64,000 nt of DNA, from NCBI GenBank assembly GCA_913776245.1, contig CAJYLO010000027.1, positions 1-64,000 on the forward strand, given 5' to 3'. This document shows, piece by piece, positions 1 to 7,186 of the stretch. The notes beneath the pieces were generated by a model, which searched no databases, was not told the origin of the DNA, and saw only the letters and a list, made by a program, of their open reading frames with translations. The translations under genes and the position numbers were made by a program. This DNA is from an uncultured Chryseobacterium sp. GTDB lineage: Bacteria > Bacteroidota > Bacteroidia > Flavobacteriales > Weeksellaceae. Numbering within the stretch: position 1 is the stretch's first letter; the number at the start of each line of letters is the position of its first letter.

Positions 1-63
1 TAACATTCACATTTTGCGAAGTATTAATAGCGATTGGATTCATATTTTTACTATTTTAGCGTT

Positions 64-1056
64 ATGAGAGAAGTGGCTTTTATAAAGCAAAATAAAGCAA
101 AATGGTTGGAAATTGAGCAGGTTATCAACGGAAAAATGAAAAAAAATCCGGATGACCTTTCGTCTCTTTACATCAATCTGATTAATGATCTCTCATTTTC
201 CCAGACTTATTATCCGAAAAGTAAAACGACGGTCTATCTCAACTTCCTCTCGGCGCAGATTTTTCAGAAAATCTATAAAACCAGAAGAATTGAGGAAAAT
301 AGAATCAAACATTTTTTCCTGACGGAAGTTCCGCTCACGGTTTATCAGTACAGGCGTTATCTTTATTATGCTTTTGTATTTTTTATTCTGTTTGTGGGCA
401 TTGGTGTGATTTCATCGATTTATGATAAAGATTTCGCCACCTTGATTTTAGGCGAAGGTTATGTGAATCAAACGCTTGAAAATATCAAGAAAGGCGACCC
501 GACTGCCGTTTATGGAACCGGCGCCAATTGGGCGACCTCGATAATGATTATTGTCAATAATCTCGCAGTTGGCGCAAAGCTTTATGTTTACGGGATTTTT
601 GGCGGACTGGGAACTTTGTACGCACTGATGCAGAACAGCATTATGCTGGGCGCTTTTCAGTTTTTCTTCAAAACGCAAAATGTTCTTTTGGAGAGTGCGA
701 AAGGCATCTGGCTGCACGGCGCTTTCGAGATTTTCGGAATGGTGGTGGAAGCGATGGCCGGATTGATTCTTGGCGCTTCTGTTTTGTTTCCAAGGACTTT
801 ATCACGGTTAGAATCTTTTAAGCTCGGGTTCCGGAACAGTTTCAAAATCTATCTAAGCACTGTACCATTTACAATCTTTGCCGGCATTATCGAAGGTTTT
901 GTGACGCGTTATGCGCAGACAATGCCGTTGGTTCTGAATGGATTAATTATTTTCGGAACACTGTCTTTCATCGGGTTTTATTATTTTATTTATCCCCATA
1001 TCGTTATCAAAAAACTAAACCAAAATGCAATTAGTCAAGGAGAGAAAATTCGGTAA
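64..1056 (+). CDS. SpoIIM-family (stage II sporulation protein M-like) membrane protein
   Basis: A 330-residue multi-pass inner-membrane protein of the SpoIIM/DUF95 family. A soluble N-terminal stretch of about 90 residues, rich in Lys and Glu, is followed by hydrophobic segments from about residue 100 to the end, with the Gly-rich loops around GEGYVNQ and GIFGGLGTL that are typical of the family. I chose the ATG at 64; an in-frame TTG at 34 is possible but has nothing in its favour. The 3' end overlaps the next gene by 32 bp, which indicates translational coupling. In Bacteroidota the family usually opens a SpoIIM-DUF4129-DUF4350-MoxR-DUF58 cluster, as here. The organism does not sporulate as far as the gene content shows, so a role in envelope or protein-complex assembly is inferred. 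Confidence 0.8.
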   Translation: MREVAFIKQNKAKWLEIEQVINGKMKKNPDDLSSLYINLINDLSFSQTYYPKSKTTVYLNFLSAQIFQKIYKTRRIEENRIKHFFLTEVPLTVYQYRRYLYYAFVFFILFVGIGVISSIYDKDFATLILGEGYVNQTLENIKKGDPTAVYGTGANWATSIMIIVNNLAVGAKLYVYGIFGGLGTLYALMQNSIMLGAFQFFFKTQNVLLESAKGIWLHGAFEIFGMVVEAMAGLILGASVLFPRTLSRLESFKLGFRNSFKIYLSTVPFTIFAGIIEGFVTRYAQTMPLVLNGLIIFGTLSFIGFYYFIYPHIVIKKLNQNAISQGEKIR

Positions 1057-1996
1057 TCTGATCAGCGACACATTTACCTTTTTCAAGGAATATGGTAAGA
1101 ATTATTTTAAGAATTATTTTGTGCTGAATGGTGCATTGCTGCTGTTGTTTGTGCTGATTTTCGTGTTCGGCTACCGAGAATTTTTTATGCAGATGATGAA
1201 TGCCAATGTGAATGGCGACACCTATTTTTTCCAGACCTATTTTCAGGATAATGGTGCGATGCTGATTCTCGGTGTTGTCATTTTCGGAATTCTGCTTTTG
1301 GCGGTGAGCATTGTAATGTACACATTTCCGGTACTGTATATGAAGCGGATTGCCGAGACAGGCGACAACAATATCAAGCCGGATCAGATGCTGGGCGATA
1401 TCAGAAAAAACATAGGTAAGTTTTTCATTTTCCTTTTAGGAATGCTGTTCATAGTTGCACCACTGATGCTTGTGTTGATGATGCTTTCATCTTTTCTGAT
1501 GATTATCATTATCGGGTTTTTCCTGTTTATTCTGCTGATGCCGGCATTCATCAATGTCGTGAATTTTACATTATTTGATTATTTTACCACAAACCGGGGC
1601 TTTTTTAATTCTCTAAGTTATGCAATGAGGGTTAACTTTGCCAATATGTTTGATTCCAAGAAAGCCAAATTCTGGAGATATTGGGCATCAACAGTCATCA
1701 TGTTTATCCTGATTTACATTGTACTCACAATTTTCACATTGGTTCCTTATATGATAATGGTTTTCGGATTTCTGACCGTTCCGGATATGGGGACATCACA
1801 AAATCCTGCAGAGATGTTTTCTGGCGTAATGGGAATTTTCCTTTTTGTGATTTATGGCGTATCAATATTGGTAAGTTTTACCCTTAACAATTTAATGTTT
1901 GTGCAGGCAGGATTGCAGTATTATGATAGCCGTGAGGACCTTCACAGGAAAGTGGATTTTAATGAGATTGATACGATAGGACAAGGTGAATTTTAG
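1025..1996 (+). CDS. Multi-pass membrane protein of the MoxR/DUF4129 cluster
   Basis: A 323-residue integral membrane protein. About six hydrophobic stretches are visible (roughly residues 34-50, 76-102, 133-155, 157-178, 222-250 and 270-290), separated by short charged loops. It resembles the DUF4013 / glycerophosphodiesterase-type membrane domain proteins that sit in this position in related clusters, but I cannot assign it firmly. It overlaps the upstream SpoIIM gene by 32 bp and the downstream DUF4129 gene by 11 bp, so the three are almost certainly cotranscribed and translationally coupled. No catalytic motif is apparent. A partner role for the other membrane proteins of the cluster is inferred. 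Confidence 0.7.
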   Translation: MQLVKERKFGNLISDTFTFFKEYGKNYFKNYFVLNGALLLLFVLIFVFGYREFFMQMMNANVNGDTYFFQTYFQDNGAMLILGVVIFGILLLAVSIVMYTFPVLYMKRIAETGDNNIKPDQMLGDIRKNIGKFFIFLLGMLFIVAPLMLVLMMLSSFLMIIIIGFFLFILLMPAFINVVNFTLFDYFTTNRGFFNSLSYAMRVNFANMFDSKKAKFWRYWASTVIMFILIYIVLTIFTLVPYMIMVFGFLTVPDMGTSQNPAEMFSGVMGIFLFVIYGVSILVSFTLNNLMFVQAGLQYYDSREDLHRKVDFNEIDTIGQGEF

Positions 1997-2762
1997 GCTG
2001 ATTTTAATACTGGTTTTTCTGATGTTGGGACAATTTGCTTTTTCCCAGTATGATGATGTGCAGGAAGTTGTGATTCAGGATTCTGCAAAATCAGAAATTT
2101 TTATTGAATCCGATTCTTTAGTGAAGTCTAATTATTCCACAGATAATGTGCTTTATCCCAAAAGTTTTGCGCCAAATTATAAAAGCAGATACAAAGGTAA
2201 TGAGTTCGATTACGAAGTTCTGAAACCTAAGCAATCACTTTGGGACAAGATCAAACTTAAGATCGCAGAGCTGCTTTCCAGAATCTTCAAAGATCTGGAC
2301 CCGAATAAAGCGAATGCTTACACGGTCAATATTCTGAGAATTATCGGGATTGTGGTGATGGCGGTTCTGATTTTTATTCTCGTGCGCTACCTGATGTCCA
2401 AAGACGGTAATTTTCTGTTCGGAAGAAAGAACCGGAAAATCAACATCCGGACACAGGATTTGGAAGAGAATATCCACGAAATCAATTTTCCACAGACGAT
2501 TTCACAATTGGAGCAGCAGCAGGATTACCGTTCGGCGATTCGGTATCATTTTCTTTTTGCATTAAAAAAACTGTCGGATAAAAACCTCATCCATTGGAAT
2601 CCGGAAAAAACCAACCGGGATTATCTCTGTGAACTGAAAAACGAAACTCAGAAAGAAGATTTCCGAAGAATAGCTTACGTCTACGATTACATCTGGTATG
2701 GCGAGTTTGATACGCAGGAGAAAGAATATCAATATTATAAAACTTATTTTAACAAATTCTGA
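1986..2762 (+). CDS. DUF4129 domain-containing membrane protein
   Basis: A 258-residue protein with a signal peptide (residues 1-20, ending FAFSQ), a periplasmic segment, one membrane span near residues 115-135 and a cytoplasmic C-terminus. The C-terminal half carries the DUF4129 pattern: paired helices around DYRSAIRYHFLFALKKL and WNPEKTNRDYLCEL. The start is GTG at 1986, inside the end of the previous gene, and is supported by the signal peptide beginning right there. DUF4129 is often found fused to transglutaminase domains or beside MoxR/DUF58 genes, as here. Its molecular function is not established. The next gene starts 23 bp downstream. Confidence 0.8.
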   Translation: MNFRLILILVFLMLGQFAFSQYDDVQEVVIQDSAKSEIFIESDSLVKSNYSTDNVLYPKSFAPNYKSRYKGNEFDYEVLKPKQSLWDKIKLKIAELLSRIFKDLDPNKANAYTVNILRIIGIVVMAVLIFILVRYLMSKDGNFLFGRKNRKINIRTQDLEENIHEINFPQTISQLEQQQDYRSAIRYHFLFALKKLSDKNLIHWNPEKTNRDYLCELKNETQKEDFRRIAYVYDYIWYGEFDTQEKEYQYYKTYFNKF

Positions 2763-2785
2763 GAAAGGATTCACCATTAAAATCA

Positions 2786-3952
2786 ATGAATAAAACGTTC
2801 AAAATATACGCTGTCATTTTCATCATCATTCTGGTGGTGATGGGTATGTTTGAGATGAACAAAAAACCGGTATTGGACTGGCGGAAAAATTATGACACCG
2901 AGAAAAAAACACCTTTCGGACTTTTTATTTTCAATAAGGAATCGAATCATTTATTCAACAATAAGCTGGAAAAAACAGGCGTTTCGCCGTATGCTTACTA
3001 TCAGAAAAATAAGAAAAAACCGCACAATATTCTCATCATCCAGAAGGAACTGGACGAGGTTTCCTGGCAATATATTATGGATGAGGTTTCCAACGGTTCC
3101 GATGTAATGTGGTTTACGAATGAGACAACTGCAAAGTTACGCGATACTTTAGGGTTCCGTTTTAAAACGGTGAGTTTTAAAGATAATTATTACCTGCAAT
3201 TCACAGACAAAAAGTTGGGGCAGAGCCGTCTGTTAATTGACAAACTTCCGGACAATAAAGGGTTTTCTTACATCAGAAATGATATCGAGGTTTTAGGCAA
3301 AACACTCAATAAATCGGATGATAAAACATCGTCCATTAACGCAGATTTTATTAAGGTTAATTTTGGAAAAGGTCATTTTTACATCCATTCCGAACCGCTC
3401 GTACTCACGAATTATTATCTTCTGAAATCAAAAAATCAATACGTTGAAAGCGTCTTTTCTTATTTGCCCAATCGTGAGACCGTTTGGTTTATGGAAAATG
3501 ACGTGCCGCTCTCGATGTCGCCAATGCGGTTTATCCTAAGCAATCCGCCGTTGCGCTATGCTTGGTATCTTTTGTTATTTGGCTTATTGATTTTTGTGCT
3601 CTTCAATGCTAAGCGAAAGCAGAGAATTGTTCCGGTAAAAGAGCCACTGAAAAATACATCGGTCGATTTTATCAGAAGCATCGGCAATCTCTATCTTCAG
3701 GAAGGCGATTTTCACGAAATGATGGCCAAAAAAGCCCAATATTTTCTTAATAAAATAAGAATGGATCTGATGATTGATACGCAGCATCTGGATGAACCAT
3801 TTATCCATAAACTCCATCTCAAAACCGGAAAAAATATAGAATTAATAAAAGAAGCTGTAGAACTCGTGAAAAAAGGGCAGGACCCTTATGCCAGCGTGAT
3901 GAAAGAGGATCTGATACGGATGAATCAGCTTCTTGACCAAATTTTAAAATAA
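2786..3952 (+). CDS. DUF4350 domain-containing membrane protein
   Basis: A 388-residue protein with an N-terminal membrane anchor (about residues 5-22), an extracytoplasmic DUF4350 domain of about 200 residues with a GATase/Rossmann-like look, a second span near residues 250-270, and a basic C-terminal cytoplasmic helical tail. The adjacent MoxR ATPase starts 5 bp after its stop, so the two are cotranscribed. DUF4350 proteins are regular members of MoxR-DUF58 clusters. The cluster is thought to act in envelope or protein-complex assembly through the ATPase, but the specific substrate of this protein is unknown. Confidence 0.8.
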   Translation: MNKTFKIYAVIFIIILVVMGMFEMNKKPVLDWRKNYDTEKKTPFGLFIFNKESNHLFNNKLEKTGVSPYAYYQKNKKKPHNILIIQKELDEVSWQYIMDEVSNGSDVMWFTNETTAKLRDTLGFRFKTVSFKDNYYLQFTDKKLGQSRLLIDKLPDNKGFSYIRNDIEVLGKTLNKSDDKTSSINADFIKVNFGKGHFYIHSEPLVLTNYYLLKSKNQYVESVFSYLPNRETVWFMENDVPLSMSPMRFILSNPPLRYAWYLLLFGLLIFVLFNAKRKQRIVPVKEPLKNTSVDFIRSIGNLYLQEGDFHEMMAKKAQYFLNKIRMDLMIDTQHLDEPFIHKLHLKTGKNIELIKEAVELVKKGQDPYASVMKEDLIRMNQLLDQILK

Positions 3953-3957
3953 CAATT

Positions 3958-4953
3958 ATGGAAGAACAATACCAAGACCAAGCGCCAGAATTCCGATCCA
4001 GACTGGATATGAAGGAATTACAATATAATCTGGAGCGCGTCAAAGCCGAAATTGCTAAAGTGATTGTCGGTCAGGAGAATATGATTGAGCATTTGCTCGC
4101 CGCGTTATTATCCAACGGCCATGTTTTGATAGAAGGTGTGCCGGGTGTCGCTAAAACGATTACCGCAAAACTATTGGCCAAAACCATTGCTGTGGATTTC
4201 AGCAGAATCCAGTTCACGCCGGATCTGATGCCTTCTGATATTTTGGGGACGTCCGTTTTTAATGTGAAGGAAGCGGATTTCAAATACAAAAAAGGCCCGA
4301 TTTTCTCAAATTTTGTTTTGATTGACGAGATAAACCGTTCACCGGCAAAAACACAATCGGCGTTGTTTGAAGTGATGGAAGAGCGCCAAATCACAATGGA
4401 CGGAGTGCAATATCCAATGGAAGAACCGTTCTTGGTAGTTGCCACTCAAAACCCGATCGAACACGAAGGAACTTACAGACTGCCGGAAGCGCAGCTGGAC
4501 CGTTTTCTTTTCAAAATCGAAGTGGGCTATCCCAATCTGGAACAGGAAATTGAAATCATCAAAAACCAGCACCACAATAAGCTGGAAGACAAAACCGATG
4601 CTGTGCAAACCGTGATTTCCGGACAGCAACTGAAACAATATCAGCAATTGGTAAAAGATGTTATTGTTGAGGGAAATCTTCTGGAATACGTTGCGAAAAT
4701 CATTATCAATACAAGAGAAAATCAGTTTTTGTATCTGGGCGCTTCCCCAAGAGCAAGTTTGGCTTTGTTGACGGCTAGCAAAGCTTTCGCTTCCATCCGG
4801 GGCCGGGATTTTGTGACGCCGGAAGACATAAAAGAAGCATCTTTTGCAGTCTTGCGACACAGAATTATCGTTTCGCCGGAACGTGAAATGGAAGGTCTGA
4901 CAGCGGACGAAATCATCAGACAAATTCTGGAAAGTATTGAAGTGCCGAGATAG
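3958..4953 (+). CDS. MoxR-family AAA+ ATPase
   Basis: A 331-residue cytoplasmic AAA+ ATPase of the MoxR/RavA group, about the normal family length. Walker A is GVPGVAKT near residue 60, Walker B/DEINRSP lies near residues 122-128, sensor 1 is in VATQNP, and an arginine finger lies in the LPEAQLDRF region. The C-terminal lid carries the family's GASPRAS motif. MoxR ATPases act as chaperones that help assemble or activate partner complexes, commonly with VWA or DUF58 proteins. The DUF58 gene 197 bp downstream and the DUF4350 gene 5 bp upstream match that pairing. Confidence in the family is high; the physiological target is not visible. Confidence 0.93.
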   Translation: MEEQYQDQAPEFRSRLDMKELQYNLERVKAEIAKVIVGQENMIEHLLAALLSNGHVLIEGVPGVAKTITAKLLAKTIAVDFSRIQFTPDLMPSDILGTSVFNVKEADFKYKKGPIFSNFVLIDEINRSPAKTQSALFEVMEERQITMDGVQYPMEEPFLVVATQNPIEHEGTYRLPEAQLDRFLFKIEVGYPNLEQEIEIIKNQHHNKLEDKTDAVQTVISGQQLKQYQQLVKDVIVEGNLLEYVAKIIINTRENQFLYLGASPRASLALLTASKAFASIRGRDFVTPEDIKEASFAVLRHRIIVSPEREMEGLTADEIIRQILESIEVPR

Positions 4954-4967
4954 AAATTTACAAATCC

Positions 4968-5036
4968 TTCGACTCCGCTCAGGATGACATCTCTAATAAC
5001 ATATTTTAAACCACTGTCAGGCTGAGCGGAGTCGAA
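4968..5036. repeat. Inverted repeat with 23-nt arms between moxR and the DUF58 gene
   Basis: The left arm (4968-4990) and right arm (5014-5036) are complementary except for two mismatches, with a 23-nt spacer. The arm core is CTTCGACTCCGCTCAG. Half of the same motif recurs downstream of the metZ-like gene (15116-15133), so this is a dispersed element. It could form a strong hairpin in the moxR-DUF58 transcript. Confidence 0.75.
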
Positions 5037-5070
5037 GTATTTTCATAATAAAAACTTTGTTAAGTTTTAC

Positions 5071-5132
5071 GCCTTTGTGAACCTAAAAAAAATTAAATAT
5101 TTAAAAAAATCTTTGTGTACTTTGTGTTCAAT
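5071..5132 (+). repeat. Dispersed ~60-nt repeat, copy 1
   Basis: This segment upstream of the DUF58 gene resembles 6520-6580 downstream of it. Both read CTTTGTGAAC, then an AT-rich stretch, then CTTTGTG and TTCGTG/TTTGTG followed by TTCAAT. The two copies bracket the DUF58 gene in the same orientation. Function is unknown. Confidence 0.5.
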
Positions 5133-5150
5133 TAAGCGAATTAATTTCAA

Positions 5151-6482
5151 GTGAAAACATTAAAACAAACATACCTCAATAACAGATTCTTCTTTGCCAT
5201 ATTCGGCGTTGGAATTTGCTACGTTTTGGCATTTTTCTTTCCGGTGATGATGTGGATTTCCAATTCTTTACTGGTTTTTGTTTTAGTGTTGACCATTGTA
5301 GATAGTTTAATATTATTTCAAAATAAAGAAGGCATCAAAGCTCAAAGACTTTTGCCGGAGAAATTGTCGAATGGTGATGAAAATCCGGTGAAAATTGATA
5401 TTCGGAATGATTATAACTTTAACATCACTACAAAAATCATTGATGAAATTCCATTCCAGTTTCAGAAGCGGGATTTCCTGATTCAGAAGCATATCGAAAG
5501 CGGAAATAACTCATTTTTCGAATATATCCTCGAACCGAAAGAACGGGGCGAATACAGTTTTGGAAACCTGAATGTTTATGTCAATTCACCCATTGGATTG
5601 GTTTCCCGCCGATTTACATTTCAGAAAGACGCGAAGTTGCCAAGTTATCCGTCGTTTATTCATCTCAGAAAATATGAGCTGATGGCGCTTCAAAACGAAT
5701 TTTTGCTGGGCGGAATCAAGAAAATCCGAAAGCTGGGACACACTATGGAATTTGAACAGATCAGAGATTACGTTCAGGGAGACGATGTCAGGAGTATCAA
5801 CTGGAAAGCAACTTCCAAAAGCAATCGATTGATGGTCAACCAGTTTCAGGATGAAAAGTCGCAACGCATCATGATGTTGATTGACAAAGGCAGAACAATG
5901 AAAATGCCTTTCAACGGGTTGAGCTTGCTGGATTATTCCATTAATGCGACGATGGCGTTATCTCACATTATTCTCAAAAAAGGCGACCGCGCCGGAATGA
6001 TGACTTTTGCTAAAAAAGCAGAAAATAAGGTAGCTGCTGATAACAAATCCGGGCAACTGAAAAAGATTTCCGAAGCGCTTTATAATGTTCAGACTAATTT
6101 CTTCGAAAGTGATTTTGGACGATTATATCAGGATACCAAATACCATCTGAATCAAAGGAGCTTGGTTTTGCTTTTTACCAATTTTGAAACTTTGGATGCG
6201 CTTAATCGTCAAATAAAATATCTCAGAGGCATTGCCAAAAATCATTTGCTGGTAGTTGTTTTCTTTAAAAATTCCGAAGTTCATCAACTAATCCATAGAA
6301 ATCCTGAAAATATGCAGGAAATCTATGATGAAATCATTGCAGAGAAATTCGAGTTTGAGAAAAAACTGATTATCCAGGAACTCAGAAAATATGGAATTTA
6401 CAGCATTTATACACTTCCCGAGAATCTCAATATCGATGTCATCAATAAATATCTGGAGATAAAAGCACGCGGAATGTTGTAA
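5151..6482 (+). CDS. DUF58 domain-containing protein
   Basis: A 443-residue protein with two membrane spans near the N-terminus (about residues 13-30 and 33-52) and a DUF58 domain. The family signature is GDDVRSINWKATSKS near residue 210. The following VWA-like part contains MLIDKGRTM, a MIDAS-like segment in which the usual DxSxS pattern is altered. The start is GTG at 5151; no ATG lies nearby in frame. DUF58 proteins pair with MoxR ATPases, and the gene follows moxR with only repeat DNA between. The intervening 197 bp contain a strong inverted repeat, so expression may be uncoupled from moxR. Confidence 0.88.
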   Translation: MKTLKQTYLNNRFFFAIFGVGICYVLAFFFPVMMWISNSLLVFVLVLTIVDSLILFQNKEGIKAQRLLPEKLSNGDENPVKIDIRNDYNFNITTKIIDEIPFQFQKRDFLIQKHIESGNNSFFEYILEPKERGEYSFGNLNVYVNSPIGLVSRRFTFQKDAKLPSYPSFIHLRKYELMALQNEFLLGGIKKIRKLGHTMEFEQIRDYVQGDDVRSINWKATSKSNRLMVNQFQDEKSQRIMMLIDKGRTMKMPFNGLSLLDYSINATMALSHIILKKGDRAGMMTFAKKAENKVAADNKSGQLKKISEALYNVQTNFFESDFGRLYQDTKYHLNQRSLVLLFTNFETLDALNRQIKYLRGIAKNHLLVVVFFKNSEVHQLIHRNPENMQEIYDEIIAEKFEFEKKLIIQELRKYGIYSIYTLPENLNIDVINKYLEIKARGML

Positions 6483-6519
6483 ATTTGAATTTAATTTCAA
6501 TTCTTATCTAAACGAAGTG

Positions 6520-6580
6520 GCTTTGTGAACTTTAAAAAGTTGAATATTCAAAAAACTTTGTGCGCTTCGTGTTCAATAAA
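6520..6580 (+). repeat. Dispersed ~60-nt repeat, copy 2
   Basis: Downstream copy of the element at 5071-5132, with the shared pieces GGCTTTGTGAACTTTAAAAA and TTTGTG..TTCGTGTTCAAT. The rest of the 194-nt gap before the OsmC gene shows no recognisable feature. Confidence 0.5.
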
Positions 6581-6676
6581 TAATAAATCTTAAAATGAAA
6601 CGCTTTTGTGAAAAAAACTAATTAAAGGAAACACCTCTAAGCGTTCCATCTGACAAATAAAAAATAGATATTACAG

Positions 6677-7099
6677 ATGAAAATCACACTCAATAGAATC
6701 AACGACGACTTCTTATTCGAATGTTCCAATGAACAAGGAAATTCTATTTTATTGGATAATACCACTTTGCCTGGTGCAAAAGGTGTTTCGCCAATGCAAT
6801 CTTTATTAATGGCGGTTGCCGGTTGCAGCGGAATAGACGTTGTTTCAATCCTGAAAAAACAGCGTCAGACTATCACCGATTTCAAAGCGGAAGTGGAAGG
6901 CGAAAGAGTTCAGGTTGACGAAGCAAAACCTTTCAAATCCATTAAAGTGAAATTTTTCCTGGAAGGCGAAATCGACCCGAAAAAAGCTAAAAAAGCAGCC
7001 GAATTATCGTTCGAAAAGTATTGCTCCGTTTCCAAAACTCTTGAGCCGAATGTTGACATTACTTACGAAGTCTACGTCAATGGAGAAATTGTGCAATAG
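6677..7099 (+). CDS. OsmC/Ohr-family peroxiredoxin-like protein
   Basis: A 140-residue OsmC-family protein. The first family cysteine is in the VAGCSGIDV motif (about residue 50) and the second in FEKYCSVSKTL (about residue 115), which matches the redox pair used by OsmC/Ohr proteins to reduce organic hydroperoxides. The length is typical. It stands alone between the DUF58 gene and the convergent GH63 gene. It belongs to the YhfA-like OsmC branch rather than classical Ohr by its overall shape. The natural substrate cannot be told from sequence. Confidence 0.88.
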   Translation: MKITLNRINDDFLFECSNEQGNSILLDNTTLPGAKGVSPMQSLLMAVAGCSGIDVVSILKKQRQTITDFKAEVEGERVQVDEAKPFKSIKVKFFLEGEIDPKKAKKAAELSFEKYCSVSKTLEPNVDITYEVYVNGEIVQ

Positions 7100-7101
7100 C
7101 G

Positions 7102-7183
7102 TTTGAGAGTTTGAGCGTCTTAGAGTAAGAGAGAATTAAAACTCATTAAAACCCTAAAACGCTCCCACACTCCAACTCTCCAA
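7102..7183. repeat. Imperfect inverted repeat between convergent genes
   Basis: GAGAGTTTGAGCGT near 7105 is imperfectly complementary to a stretch ending in CCAACTCTCC near 7180. The structure fills the whole gap between the OsmC gene and the GH63 gene, which converge here, and may terminate transcription from both sides. It has the look of a dispersed element. Confidence 0.5.
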
Positions 7184-7186
7184 TAA

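Noticed and set aside
4339..4923. 194-codon minus-strand frame opposite moxR
   Set aside because: Antisense shadow of the AAA+ coding sequence, with no start signal.
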